Assembly: GCA_016283095.1 (NCBI GenBank)
Contig: JAEEMG010000078.1
Location: forward strand, 1-42,388
Reading direction: 5' to 3'
Length of the DNA stretch: 42,388 nt
Origin: Paludibacteraceae bacterium
GTDB taxonomy: Bacteria > Bacteroidota > Bacteroidia > Bacteroidales > Paludibacteraceae
The notes under the pieces: model-generated
The model's input: only the letters and a program-made list of their open reading frames with translations
The model's database searches: none
What the model was told of the DNA's origin: nothing
Part shown: positions 15,449-24,140 of the stretch, piece after piece
Layout of the letters: each line of letters opens with the position of its first letter
How positions within the stretch are numbered: the stretch's first letter is position 1
Made by a program: the position numbers and the translations under genes

Positions 15449-16678
15449 ATGTTTGATATAAAGACGATTCGTAAGGATTTTCCGATTTTAGGCCAGGAGG
15501 TTTACGGAAAACCATTGATATATTTTGATAATGCGGCTACTACGCAGAAACCGCAGATAGTGCTTGACACAATTGTCGGCAACTATTCAACACAAAACGC
15601 CAATATCCATCGTGGAGTTCACTTTTTGAGCCAGACAGCCACTGTCGCTCATGAGGAGGCACGAGAGACAGTACAGAAATTCATCGGAGCTGAGAAATCG
15701 TGTGAGATAATCTTCACTCGTGGCACAACAGAAGCGATCAACCTTGTGGCGGATTCATTTGTCAGAAGCCAGTGTGTAGACGGGGATGAAATCATTGTGT
15801 CGGAGATGGAGCACCATTCCAACATCGTTCCTTGGCAACTTCAGCAACAGAGAAAAGACATCAAGATAAAGGTTATTCCGTTTGATGAGAGAGGACATCT
15901 ACAGGTGGAGAAATTGGAGGAGATGATCACGTCACGTACCAAATTAGTCTCTGTGACCCACGTCTCCAATACTCTTGGCACAGTCAATCCTGTGGAAGAG
16001 ATTGTAAAAATCGCGCATGCTCACAATGTGCCTGTACTTGTGGACGGAGCACAGTCGACACCTCATATAAAGGTGGATGTGAAGAAGTTGGATGTTGATT
16101 TCTTCGTCTTCTCCGGACATAAGGTTTATGGACCTACTGGAATAGGTGTCCTTTATGGAAAAGAGGCATGGCTTGATAAACTGCCTCCATATCAGGGTGG
16201 TGGAGAGATGATCAAGAATGTAAGTTTCGCTGGCACCACATTCAATGAACTTCCATTCAAGTTTGAGGCTGGCACACCTGATTATATCGGCTCGACAGCG
16301 TTGGCTGCGGCACTCAATTACGTCTCTGCTCTCGGAATGGATGAGATTCACGCATATGAGGAGTCGTTGCGACTTTATGCAGAAGAGAAAATGAAGGAGA
16401 TCGACGGAATGCGATTCATCGGAGAGAATGATCAGAAGAGCGGATTGGTATCGTTCTTGATTGGAGATATCCATCCGTATGACGTCGGTACACTTCTGGA
16501 CAAGTTGGGTATCGCTGTCAGAACAGGTCACCATTGTGCTGAACCTGTCATGCATCATTTCGGAATTGAAGGAACAGTGCGTGCGTCGTTTGCCCTTTAC
16601 AACACAAAAGAAGAGATTGATACATTTGTAGCCGGATTGGCAAGAGTGGCATCAATGTTTAACAGAAAGAAGCATTAA
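15449..16678 (+). CDS. sufS: Cysteine desulfurase SufS
   Basis: PLP enzyme that takes sulfur from cysteine for Fe-S cluster assembly. At 409 aa from ATG 15449 it has normal SufS length. Features: IYFDNAATTQKP near the start, the PLP lysine in SGHKVYGPTG (Lys225), PLP-contacting Asp199 in LVDGAQS, and active Cys363 in RTGHHCAEP, the pattern of group II desulfurases. An earlier in-frame ATG at 15407 lies before the predicted transcription start and inside the promoter, so it is rejected. sufE follows by 8 bp, and SufE is the sulfur acceptor for SufS. sufBCD are not in the window. Confidence 0.95.
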   Translation: MFDIKTIRKDFPILGQEVYGKPLIYFDNAATTQKPQIVLDTIVGNYSTQNANIHRGVHFLSQTATVAHEEARETVQKFIGAEKSCEIIFTRGTTEAINLVADSFVRSQCVDGDEIIVSEMEHHSNIVPWQLQQQRKDIKIKVIPFDERGHLQVEKLEEMITSRTKLVSVTHVSNTLGTVNPVEEIVKIAHAHNVPVLVDGAQSTPHIKVDVKKLDVDFFVFSGHKVYGPTGIGVLYGKEAWLDKLPPYQGGGEMIKNVSFAGTTFNELPFKFEAGTPDYIGSTALAAALNYVSALGMDEIHAYEESLRLYAEEKMKEIDGMRFIGENDQKSGLVSFLIGDIHPYDVGTLLDKLGIAVRTGHHCAEPVMHHFGIEGTVRASFALYNTKEEIDTFVAGLARVASMFNRKKH

Positions 16679-16686
16679 TTACAGAT

Positions 16687-17115
16687 ATGAGTTTGATAGA
16701 CGAAAGAGAAGCGGAAATCATAGAGGAGTTCTCATTCTCAGATGATTGGTTGGATATTTACCAGTTGATTATAGATAAGGGTAACGACGGTGCCGGAATC
16801 GACGCCCGTTACAAGGATGACAGCCATTTGATTGAAGGATGTCAGAGCAAAGTGTGGGTGAATGCGGAGATGGTGGACGGAAAGGTTTACTATCAAGGCG
16901 AGAGCAACACTGAGATTGTCAACGGAATTGTATCCATCCTTGTGTATATTCTGTCGGGCAATGATCCTCAGGATATCCTTGATGCAAAACTCACTTTCAT
17001 CGACAAGATCGGTTTGCAGGAGCATCTTACTCCGACACGTTCCAACGGAATGTTGGCGATGATCAAGCAGATGAGATTGTATGCGATGGCATTCGCCGCA
17101 CAGCAACAAAAATAG
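16687..17115 (+). CDS. sufE: Sulfur acceptor protein SufE
   Basis: Accepts persulfide from SufS and passes it to the SufBCD scaffold. 142 aa, single domain. The conserved active cysteine is Cys52 in HLIEGCQSKVWV, at the same place as Cys51 of E. coli SufE, and the later helix with SNGMLAMIKQMR is typical. ATG 16687 lies 8 bp after sufS; the two are an operon. Confidence 0.93.
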   Translation: MSLIDEREAEIIEEFSFSDDWLDIYQLIIDKGNDGAGIDARYKDDSHLIEGCQSKVWVNAEMVDGKVYYQGESNTEIVNGIVSILVYILSGNDPQDILDAKLTFIDKIGLQEHLTPTRSNGMLAMIKQMRLYAMAFAAQQQK

Positions 17116-17121
17116 GATATT

Positions 17122-17439
17122 ATGTTTGAAGTGTTTAAAAACGCACTTTGTCCGCTATTCCTGACACATGCCGCAGTGCTGTTGGTGTTGGGAGTTAAGG
17201 CGGCATTTGTCACTCACGGGTTTAACCGAATAGACCTGTTAGTCTATCTGGTATGTGTCACCATAGCCGGAGCGTGGTTTGCGGCGGGCTTGGGAGGAGA
17301 AGCAATAGCGGTCAATTCCGTCTTCAACCTTCTTTTTTCAGCGTGCATGCTCTATTATTTGGGCGCTGATCTCAAGTGGACCACAATCTTGAGCATCCCA
17401 TTTTGCCTGCTGACGGTGGGGTTGGCATATATGATGTGA
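17122..17439 (+). CDS. Small integral membrane protein, unknown function
   Basis: A 105-aa very hydrophobic protein with three or four predicted membrane spans (about 7-27, 33-55, 58-76 and 80-103). I recognise no family motif. It begins 6 bp after sufE and so ends the sufS-sufE transcript, which stops at the shared hairpin at 17496-17520. A role in Fe-S metabolism is not implied by sequence. Confidence 0.65.
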   Translation: MFEVFKNALCPLFLTHAAVLLVLGVKAAFVTHGFNRIDLLVYLVCVTIAGAWFAAGLGGEAIAVNSVFNLLFSACMLYYLGADLKWTTILSIPFCLLTVGLAYMM

Positions 17440-17495
17440 AATATTGAGGAAATCCCTTAATCATAACATTGTATGTTTGATGTGGGGAAAAAATA

Positions 17496-17520
17496 AAAGG
17501 CGAGTCATTGACTCGCCTTT
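17496..17520. terminator. Bidirectional terminator between sufSE unit and OMP gene
   Basis: A 10-bp perfect stem (AAAGGCGAGT with ACTCGCCTTT) and 5-base loop lie between converging genes. The 3' arm ends in TTT and is followed by ATTGTTT for the plus strand; the minus strand has TTTATTTTTTCC. Either direction could end here. Confidence 0.8.
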
Positions 17521-17541
17521 ATTGTTTGAATAGGATTCAAA

Positions 17542-18252
17542 TTAGAACTTGAAACCTAGGAAGATACGCAAATTGTCGAATTTTGTTTTTGTCTCAGAAA
17601 TTGAGTTGACAGTGTTGTTTACTGGATCCTCGTCGTCTTCGAACCAAGTTACAGACTTCAAGTGAGCGAAATTGTACTCAGCACCTACCTGGAATACTTT
17701 GTAACGGAATGCTGCACCAAGGAAGTGAGAGAAACCGAATCCCCACTTAGTGTCTTCCATTGCGTCATAAACTGCATTGTCTAGAGTTGACTCTGTAGAA
17801 GAAACAGCAAGTGTTGGTCCTAGGTTGTAGAATGCGTCGATTGCCATATCGTTGTCCATGTAGAATGTACCGACAACACCTGGCATTGAAAATCCTACCT
17901 GAACATTTGTAGAGTTTAGATATTCTTTGCCGTCTTTTTCCCACTTAGACTTTCCGATTGCGATGTCCAACCAACGAGCGTCGATAGCGATACCGAAGTT
18001 GCCAGGGTTAGCTACATACCAACGGTTGTCCATGCTAGCTCCAAACAATGGCTTGTTTGAACGATTCTCATCTTTTTTCCAATCACTTTCGTTAGATACT
18101 CCAAGTATAGTTGCTTCTACTTTCTGTGCTCCGTAGCTACTTCCACAGATACCTGCGTGTATCTTCAAACCGAATCCATTGTCTTCTCCTTGTTCCTGTG
18201 CAAATGCAGTCATGCTGAACAAAGTAGCCGCTAGTAAAAATAATTTTTTCAT
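17542..18252 (-). CDS. Outer-membrane beta-barrel protein
   Basis: A 236-aa protein with a standard signal peptide (MKKLFLLAATLFSMTAFAQ, cleavage after AFA). The mature part alternates in the style of amphipathic beta-strands (for example GFGLKIHAGI, FQVGAEYNFAHLK) and ends FDNLRIFLGFKF, with the terminal Phe needed for insertion by the BAM machine. It probably folds as an 8-10 strand barrel, but I do not recognise a specific family. No plug or TonB box. Expressed alone, from a TAATTTTG promoter at 18341-18348, with a leader of about 80 bases. Confidence 0.75.
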   Translation of the reverse strand: MKKLFLLAATLFSMTAFAQEQGEDNGFGLKIHAGICGSSYGAQKVEATILGVSNESDWKKDENRSNKPLFGASMDNRWYVANPGNFGIAIDARWLDIAIGKSKWEKDGKEYLNSTNVQVGFSMPGVVGTFYMDNDMAIDAFYNLGPTLAVSSTESTLDNAVYDAMEDTKWGFGFSHFLGAAFRYKVFQVGAEYNFAHLKSVTWFEDDEDPVNNTVNSISETKTKFDNLRIFLGFKF

Positions 18253-18340
18253 CCTAATAAATATAAAGTTTTAATAAATCCCGTGATAATATTAAAGTTT
18301 AGATAGAAGCCGGGACTAATCCTTCTCTCTTAACCGTTTG

Positions 18341-18348
18341 CAAAATTA
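18341..18348 (-). promoter_or_regulatory. -7 element of OMP promoter
   Basis: Minus strand reads TAATTTTG followed by CAAACGG, matching the TAnnTTTG consensus. No clear TTTG -33 box is present at the expected distance, so this is moderate evidence. Confidence 0.5.
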
Positions 18349-18696
18349 TATTGTCCAAGATAAACGACGCACGAAAAAATTCTTTTTTTTTATACGAAAC
18401 GGCAATTTTTAATGATATTTAACATAGTTTTTCGACAAATATGGAAAGTGTTCGATTATCGAACGATAATATAGCCATGAAAATGTTTGTTTTGTTCAGA
18501 TAGTAGGCTGTATATTTTTGCTCTTTTTTGTTGTGATTTTGTCGTAAGTTGTGTTTGTTTGACATTGTTTGATTTGGACAGTGTTCGATACCCAAACATG
18601 GTCATTACATATAATACATATTATATAAGGAAAGAATATGATGTTTAATGTGACGGTGCGAATCGCAAATAGTTTTGTTTTTTATTTAGCATTCCT

Positions 18697-18730
18697 GATT
18701 TCGCATTTCGCATTGAAATTGTTATCTTTG
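18697..18730 (+). promoter_or_regulatory. mlaE operon promoter
   Basis: TATCTTTG at 18723-18730 followed by C is a perfect -7 element, 25 bases before the mlaE ATG. The upstream part is made of two TTTCGCA heptads (18697-18710) instead of a TTTG box, the same arrangement as at the proC promoter. Confidence 0.6.
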
Positions 18731-18755
18731 CGGATGAACTAATTTTCGACTAATT

Positions 18756-19496
18756 ATGAATGCCATTGAAAGGGTAGGCGATTATAGCAGATTGATGTGG
18801 AAGACATTCCAAAAACCAGACAGTTGGAAGATGTTTGGCAAACAATATGTGCGTGAACTACATAAGCAGGGAATCAACTCTTTGCCGATTGTGTGTATCA
18901 TCTCTGTGTTTATCGGTGCGGTGATCTGTATTCAGATGAGAATCAATACGGAGAGTCCGTTCCTTCCGTCTCAGCTTACGGGTTATGCCACTCGTGAGAC
19001 TATGATTCTGGAGTTTTCTTCTGCGATTTTGTGTCTTATCCTTGCTGGTAAGGTCGGTTCTAATATCGCATCTGAAATCGGAACAATGAGAATCACAGAG
19101 CAGATTGACGCTTTGGATATTATGGGTGTCAATTCAGCCAACTATTTGATTCTGCCTAAGATATTGGCGTTCGTCACAATGATTCCTTGTCTAGTAACAT
19201 TCAGTATCACTACTGGTTTGCTCGGAGGTTTCGGTGTGGCTTTGTTTACGGAAATGATCACTCCGATGGAGTATGAACAAGGAATCCAATACTCGTTCTT
19301 GCCATATAGTATCCAGTATTCGATAGAGAAGAGTCTGGTGTTCGCGTTCATCGTGACATCAGTGGCCTCTTATTATGGCTACACTGTGAAGGGTGGAGCG
19401 AGAGAAGTGGGAAAAGCGAGTACAAATGCTGTGGTGAACAGCAGTGTGATCATCTTGCTCTTCGACGTGATGCTGACTAAATTGTTGTTGTCCTAA
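18756..19496 (+). CDS. mlaE: MlaE-family lipid ABC transporter permease
   Basis: Inner-membrane permease of the Mla/MCE phospholipid transport system that keeps lipid asymmetry of the outer membrane. 246 aa with about five or six hydrophobic spans (for example PIVCIISVFIGAVICIQM, 43-60). The conserved MlaE stretch is clear: EFSSAILCLILAGKVGSNIASEIGTM with EQIDALDIMGVN after it. ATG 18756, 25 bases after a -7 box. It is followed by its ATPase mlaF. No mlaD (MCE domain) gene adjoins, which is often downstream in other genomes. Confidence 0.9.
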   Translation: MNAIERVGDYSRLMWKTFQKPDSWKMFGKQYVRELHKQGINSLPIVCIISVFIGAVICIQMRINTESPFLPSQLTGYATRETMILEFSSAILCLILAGKVGSNIASEIGTMRITEQIDALDIMGVNSANYLILPKILAFVTMIPCLVTFSITTGLLGGFGVALFTEMITPMEYEQGIQYSFLPYSIQYSIEKSLVFAFIVTSVASYYGYTVKGGAREVGKASTNAVVNSSVIILLFDVMLTKLLLS

Positions 19497-19507
19497 AAAG
19501 TTGAGAT

Positions 19508-20272
19508 ATGATTGAGGTTAAGAATGTAAACAAATCGTTTGATGGCAAGCAGGTGTTGTTCGACATCTCTGCCAATCTTCTTGAGGGACGCGCAAATCTT
19601 ATTATCGGTCAGAGTGGTAGCGGAAAGACGGTGCTTATGAAGTCTGTGGCTGGAATCCATCGTATAGACAGCGGTGAAATCCTGTATGACGGAAGAAACA
19701 TCTCGCAGATGAAGTCGCAAGAACTTAATCTGTTGCGACGTGAGATTGGAATGCTTTTCCAAGGTTCCGCATTGTTCGACTCTCTTACGGTGAAGGAGAA
19801 CGTGATGTTCCCATTGCGTATGTTCTCCAATAAGAGTGAGGAGGAGATGGAGGAAAGAGCACGTTTCTGTCTGGAAAGAGTGGATCTTCTCCGTGCTTTG
19901 GATCTTTATCCGTCTGAGATAAGTGGAGGTATGCAGAAGAGAGCGGCTATCGCAAGAGCTATTGTGTTGAATCCTAAATATCTGTTCTGCGACGAACCAA
20001 ACTCTGGTTTGGATCCGAAGACATCGTTGCTTATCGACCATTTGATTCTTGAAATCACACATGAGTATAACATCACTACAATTATCAACACTCATGATAT
20101 GAACTCTGTGATGGAAATCGGTGAGAATATCGTTTTCATCAGTAAGGGACACAAGAGTTGGCAAGGCAACAACACAGAGATTTATGACACAGGAAACGAG
20201 GATTTGGAAAGCCTTATCTTTGCTTCCAACTTGTATAAGAAAATTAAAAAGGCCCACCAGATGGGTATTTAA
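19508..20272 (+). CDS. mlaF: MlaF-family lipid ABC transporter ATPase
   Basis: Cytosolic ATPase partner of MlaE. 254 aa, one ABC domain: Walker A GQSGSGKT (34-41), Q-loop in GMLFQGSALFDSLTVKENV, signature ISGGMQKR (138-145), Walker B YLFCDEPNSGLDP (158-170) and the switch His in INTHDMNSV. The FQGSALFDSLTV stretch is characteristic of MlaF/Ttg2A. It starts 11 bp after mlaE. The DEPNSGLDP has Asn where Thr is usual, a minor change. Confidence 0.92.
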   Translation: MIEVKNVNKSFDGKQVLFDISANLLEGRANLIIGQSGSGKTVLMKSVAGIHRIDSGEILYDGRNISQMKSQELNLLRREIGMLFQGSALFDSLTVKENVMFPLRMFSNKSEEEMEERARFCLERVDLLRALDLYPSEISGGMQKRAAIARAIVLNPKYLFCDEPNSGLDPKTSLLIDHLILEITHEYNITTIINTHDMNSVMEIGENIVFISKGHKSWQGNNTEIYDTGNEDLESLIFASNLYKKIKKAHQMGI

Positions 20273-20274
20273 AT

Positions 20275-20637
20275 ATGGGATTTTTCAGTAAACCGGAAAT
20301 ACGTCAGTTCAACTATACTCCACGTTATTGGGATCCCCGTAAGGAGGAGATGGAGCAGCGTAGAGCGCGAATTCGCAAACAATTGCAGGAGGAAAGGGAG
20401 CGTGCTATGCAGGAAGACTCTGTTGACTTTGACGATGACACAGAGTTCAAACCAAGAACATCCGATTCGTCGAAAGAAGAGGAACGAACTCCTCACCGCA
20501 CCACTTTGCAACACGGTTTCCTACGTGAACAGCGAGGTAGAGCTGGTGTCGCCGACGAAAACAAATTGATGAAGGTTGTCGTTATTTCTGCGGCAGTGCT
20601 GATTGTTTACTTGGCCCTAAAATATTTTGGAATCTGA
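20275..20637 (+). CDS. Tail-anchored small membrane protein upstream of mutL
   Basis: A 120-aa protein with a soluble, strongly charged N-terminal part (FNYTPRYWDPRKEEMEQRR, then Arg/Glu-rich helix, about 25-50) and one C-terminal membrane span (LMKVVVISAAVLIVYLALKY, about 97-116) with almost no tail. I believe similar proteins precede mutL in other Bacteroidales but cannot verify it here. It starts 2 bp after mlaF and ends 6 bp before mutL, so it is firmly inside the operon. Function unknown. Confidence 0.7.
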   Translation: MGFFSKPEIRQFNYTPRYWDPRKEEMEQRRARIRKQLQEERERAMQEDSVDFDDDTEFKPRTSDSSKEEERTPHRTTLQHGFLREQRGRAGVADENKLMKVVVISAAVLIVYLALKYFGI

Positions 20638-20643
20638 AAAACT

Positions 20644-22575
20644 ATGGACGATATAATACATTTGCTTCCGGATACGGTCGCCGACCAGATTGCTGCTGGA
20701 GAGGTTGTGCAGCAACCAAGTTCGGTGATTAAGGAGTTGGTGGAAAACTCTATCGACGCCGGTGCAACAGAGATTCGTGTCATAGTGAAGGATGCGGGAC
20801 GCACTCTGATTCAGGTGGTCGACAACGGTAAAGGCATGAGTGAGCAGGATGCGGTCGTGGCTTTCCAACGTCATGCCACATCAAAGATCCGTTCGGTGGA
20901 GGATTTGAGTGTGCTTTGCACAATGGGATTCCGTGGAGAGGCTCTTGCCAGTATCGCCGCTGTCGGACATGTTGAGCTCCGCACTAGACGTGAGGAGGAT
21001 GAACTTGGTACACAGGTGCTGATATCTGGTGGCACAGTTGAGGCTATTAATAAAGTGTCGTGTCCTGTGGGTGCGAACTTCTCAGTCAGAGACCTCTTCT
21101 ATAATGTCCCTGCCCGACGCAAGTTTATGAAGAGCGACAATGTGGAGTTTGGCAATATCGAGCGTGATTTTATACGTATCGCTCTTGTTTATCCCGACGT
21201 CTTCTTCGAGCTTTATCATAACGATAAACTTTGCTATAGCCTGAATAAGAGCAATATACGAGAGAGAATAGGAAAGATTTACGGTAACGGACTGAATAGC
21301 AAGATGCTTTCAATCGGTGCTGAGACATCGTTTGGAAAAATAAGCGGATATGTCGGTACTCCAGAGACTGCGATCAAGCGAAACAAGAAGCAGTTCTTCT
21401 TCGTCAATGGAAGATATATGGAGCATCCGTATTTCAGAAAAGCAGTGACAAGTGCATACGACCGTCTGCTTCACGACGGTACGTCTCCAAGCTTTTTCAT
21501 ATATTTTGAGGTCGATCCGCATCAGATAGATGTCAATGTCCATCCTACGAAGACGGAGATCAAGTTTGAGTATGAGCAAGATCTTTATAAGGTGTTGACT
21601 GCGGTCGTCAGAGAGTCGTTGGGAAAATGCAATATCTTCCCTACATTGGATTTTGACATCAATATAAATGATGCCTATGTCCCTGGTTTTGAGAAGGCTA
21701 CTCTGGAAGCTCCTGATCTGAATATAGATACAGATTTTGATCCGTTCAAACATTTTGGATCCTCATCCGGGTCGAGCAACAGCTCATCAAGCGGAAAATA
21801 TTCCGGATGTGGCGGACGATTCAAGCCAAATGACAATGAAAGTACATTCGGCAATATCTACGATTATTTCGAAAAAGCCTCTCCTGAAATACCGAGTGGC
21901 GATAATGCTATAGATTACCAAGATATCCCGTCGGCTTTGGATATTCGAGAAACTCATACTGAGCACAAAGGATTTAATGGATCTTTATTGCAGTCGACGG
22001 ATATACACCTGGAAGTAGGCAACTGTTTCCAGTTGGCAGGACGATATATCGTGGCTTCGTCGGGCGATAATCTTATGTATATTGACCAGCGCAGAGCTCA
22101 CATCAGAGTGCTGTATGAGAAATTCCTGTCGGAGCTGAAAGATTCACCGATTCCATCGCATCAGGTGATGTTCCGTCAGACACTTGAACTTTCAGCCGCT
22201 CAAGCTGCGACGGTGGAGGATATTCTGCCACAACTAAATAATCTTGGCTACGATCTGCAACTTATCACCCGTGATGTGTATGAGATACGTGGTGTGCCGG
22301 CCGACAAGACAAATGAAGATAATGTGGCGTCGTTGTTGGAGATCATCTCGTCTATTTCGGAAGGAGAGATCGGTGATGATCTCATCATGAACGACAAAGT
22401 GGCTCAGAGTATGGCGGAGAGCCAGGCTATACGTTACGGCAAGGAGATGAGTGATGCTGAGATCAAACATTTGTGTGAATCACTTTTTGCGTGTGACAAT
22501 TATAATTTTACGCCAGACTGCAAGCCAATCATGACTGTGGTGACGGCGGAAGAGATAAAGAAGAGATTTAATTAG
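20644..22575 (+). CDS. mutL: DNA mismatch repair protein MutL
   Basis: Couples MutS mismatch recognition to repair. 643 aa. The GHKL ATPase domain (1-330) has ELVENSIDAG with Glu34 and Asn35, DNGKG, GFRGEAL (95-101) and VDVNVHPTK-like IDVNVHPTKTEI (295-306). A Ser/Gly-rich linker follows (about 371-391), then the dimerization domain (about 455-643). Where endonuclease-active MutL has DQHAxxExxxxE this protein has DQRRAHIRVLYE (481-492), and the CPHGRP-type motif near the end is DCKPI, so metal-dependent nicking looks doubtful. ATG 20644, 6 bp after the preceding gene. Confidence 0.95.
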   Translation: MDDIIHLLPDTVADQIAAGEVVQQPSSVIKELVENSIDAGATEIRVIVKDAGRTLIQVVDNGKGMSEQDAVVAFQRHATSKIRSVEDLSVLCTMGFRGEALASIAAVGHVELRTRREEDELGTQVLISGGTVEAINKVSCPVGANFSVRDLFYNVPARRKFMKSDNVEFGNIERDFIRIALVYPDVFFELYHNDKLCYSLNKSNIRERIGKIYGNGLNSKMLSIGAETSFGKISGYVGTPETAIKRNKKQFFFVNGRYMEHPYFRKAVTSAYDRLLHDGTSPSFFIYFEVDPHQIDVNVHPTKTEIKFEYEQDLYKVLTAVVRESLGKCNIFPTLDFDININDAYVPGFEKATLEAPDLNIDTDFDPFKHFGSSSGSSNSSSSGKYSGCGGRFKPNDNESTFGNIYDYFEKASPEIPSGDNAIDYQDIPSALDIRETHTEHKGFNGSLLQSTDIHLEVGNCFQLAGRYIVASSGDNLMYIDQRRAHIRVLYEKFLSELKDSPIPSHQVMFRQTLELSAAQAATVEDILPQLNNLGYDLQLITRDVYEIRGVPADKTNEDNVASLLEIISSISEGEIGDDLIMNDKVAQSMAESQAIRYGKEMSDAEIKHLCESLFACDNYNFTPDCKPIMTVVTAEEIKKRFN

Positions 22576-22582
22576 TTAGAAT

Positions 22583-23905
22583 ATGGAAGCAAAATCAATT
22601 CCGGTATTGCTACTTACTGGTTACCTAGGTAGCGGAAAGACAACTTTGGTAAACCATATATTGTCTAACAAGCGTGGTATCAAATTCGCTGTGATTGTAA
22701 ATGATATAGGCGAGGTCAACATTGATGCCGATTTGATACAGAAGGGTGGTGTGGTCGACAAGAAAGACGACAGCCTTGTGGCATTGCAGAACGGATGTAT
22801 CTGCTGCACACTGAAGATGGATTTGGTGGAGCAGGTCAATGAGATCCTTGTGCAGAATAAATTCGACTATATCGTGATCGAGGCGAGCGGTGTGTGTGAA
22901 CCTGCTCCTATCGCTCAAACTCTTGTCTCTCTTCAGCAGATGAGCAGCAAGTATGCAGGCAGAGAGGCATGTTTTTTGGATAGCATAGTCACTGTTGTCG
23001 ACGCTCTTCGTCTACAGAGTGAGTTTGAATGCGGAGATGCATTGAAGAGCAAGGAACTTGATGAAGAGGATATAGAAAACCTTGTGATCCAGCAGATTGA
23101 GTTCTGCAATATCATCTTGCTTAACAAGGCTTCTGAAGTTGAGAAGTCGGAACTTGCACGAATCAAAGAGATTATCAAGACACTCCAGCCATACGCAGAG
23201 ATCATTGAGTGTGATTACGCTGATGTGGATTTGGATAAGATTATAAACACTGGCAGATTCCAGATGGAGAAGGCTTCTATCTCAGCTGGATGGATAAAGG
23301 AGTTGGAGCGTCCGTTGACTGAGGAGGAGAAGGCAGATGCTGACGGCCATCATCATCATCACCACCATCACGACGATGATGACGACGAGCACGAACACCA
23401 CTGCCACCACCATCACGACGACGATGATGATGACGAACATGAGCATCACCACCATCATCATGAAGATGGAAAAGAGTGTGATGATCCACATTGTTGTTGC
23501 CATCACCATCATCATCACGATGGAGGAGAGGTTGAAGAGTATGGTATCGGAACATTCGTATACTACCGTCGACCAGCATTCAACCTTGACAAATTTGAGG
23601 CTTTTGTCTCAAAGAAATGGGCAAAGAACATCATTCGTACAAAGGGAGTGTGCTATTTCAGCATAAATCCGGAAATGTCGTATATGTTTGAGCAGGCTGG
23701 AGTTCAGAAGAAAGTGACAGAGGCAGGACAATGGTTCTGCACAGCTCCAGAGGAGGAGTTGAAGGAGATCTTGGCAGAGAATCCAGAGATTTTGAACGAC
23801 TGGGATGAGAAGTACGGCGACAAGATGCAGAAGATCGTATTCATCGGACAGAAGATGGATAAAGAGAAGATCATCGCAGAGCTTGACGCTTGCTTGGAGA
23901 AATAA
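22583..23905 (+). CDS. COG0523 (CobW/ZinU-like) GTPase with His/Asp-rich metal loop
   Basis: P-loop GTPase of the COG0523 family of metal-insertion or metal-handling proteins. 440 aa. Walker A GYLGSGKTT (13-21), the metal-binding CxCC motif GCICC (71-75), IEASGVCEP (99-107), NKAS (181-184) in place of NKxD, and a CobW C-terminal domain (about 320-440). Between them (about 255-312) is a loop of His runs alternating with Asp/Glu runs, two similar His-Asp-EHEH blocks plus a CCC cluster. Such loops are known in zinc-, nickel- or cobalt-related members; zinc storage or delivery is the likeliest role. ATG 22583, 7 bp after mutL; last gene before a terminator. No Zur-like site was seen. Confidence 0.88.
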   Translation: MEAKSIPVLLLTGYLGSGKTTLVNHILSNKRGIKFAVIVNDIGEVNIDADLIQKGGVVDKKDDSLVALQNGCICCTLKMDLVEQVNEILVQNKFDYIVIEASGVCEPAPIAQTLVSLQQMSSKYAGREACFLDSIVTVVDALRLQSEFECGDALKSKELDEEDIENLVIQQIEFCNIILLNKASEVEKSELARIKEIIKTLQPYAEIIECDYADVDLDKIINTGRFQMEKASISAGWIKELERPLTEEEKADADGHHHHHHHHDDDDDEHEHHCHHHHDDDDDDEHEHHHHHHEDGKECDDPHCCCHHHHHHDGGEVEEYGIGTFVYYRRPAFNLDKFEAFVSKKWAKNIIRTKGVCYFSINPEMSYMFEQAGVQKKVTEAGQWFCTAPEEELKEILAENPEILNDWDEKYGDKMQKIVFIGQKMDKEKIIAELDACLEK

Positions 23906-23930
23906 GATTCCAAATTGATATCATATAGAA

Positions 23931-23961
23931 AATCCCTCACCAATGGTGGGGGATTTTTTTG
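23931..23961 (+). terminator. Terminator of the mlaE-mutL-GTPase operon
   Basis: An 11-bp stem (AATCCCTCACC with GGTGGGGGATT, one T-G pair) with a 3-base loop, followed by a run of Ts. Strong intrinsic terminator 25 bases after the GTPase stop. Confidence 0.88.
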
Positions 23962-24065
23962 TGTTGTGAATGGTTCAGAATAAAAATCCTACTTTTATTT
24001 GAGGAAAGAACCAAATAATACGTTTATGTAAAAGAAAAATCTGTTGACAAATAACGTCGTCAAAA

Positions 24066-24097
24066 TTGTGTCTAAACATTTATTATATGTAAATTTG
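24066..24097 (+). promoter_or_regulatory. folA operon promoter
   Basis: TTG at 24066-24068, 21 bases, then TAAATTTG at 24090-24097. Transcription would start near 24104, with a leader of about 37 bases to the folA ATG. Confidence 0.65.
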
Positions 24098-24140
24098 TAG
24101 ACTTATGGTGCAGAATGCACATTGAAATATAAAAAAACTG

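Larger units (their letters stand above)
18253..18755. other. 503-bp divergent intergenic region
   Basis: AT-rich DNA between the minus-strand OMP gene and plus-strand mlaE, with no gene. It holds a minus-strand -7 box (TAATTTTG, 18341-18348), a palindrome TTCGATTATCGAA (18451-18463) within AGTGTTCGAT, a second AGTGTTCGAT at 18580-18589, a short TTTCGCA heptad pair (18697-18710), and a plus-strand -7 box (TATCTTTG, 18723-18730). The two AGTGTTCGAT copies could be operator sites. Confidence 0.55.

Noticed and set aside
19493-20257. 254-aa open frame antisense to mlaF
   Set aside because: It is the mirror of a well-supported ABC ATPase gene; the translation lacks any motif and the long opening comes from codon bias on the other strand.
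23277-23579. Repetitive CATCAC/GACGAT stretch that could be taken for a CRISPR or short tandem repeat locus, and a His/Asp-rich antisense frame
   Set aside because: The repeats are codons of the His/Asp loop of the COG0523 GTPase; there are no spacers or regular units, and the antisense frames are by-products.
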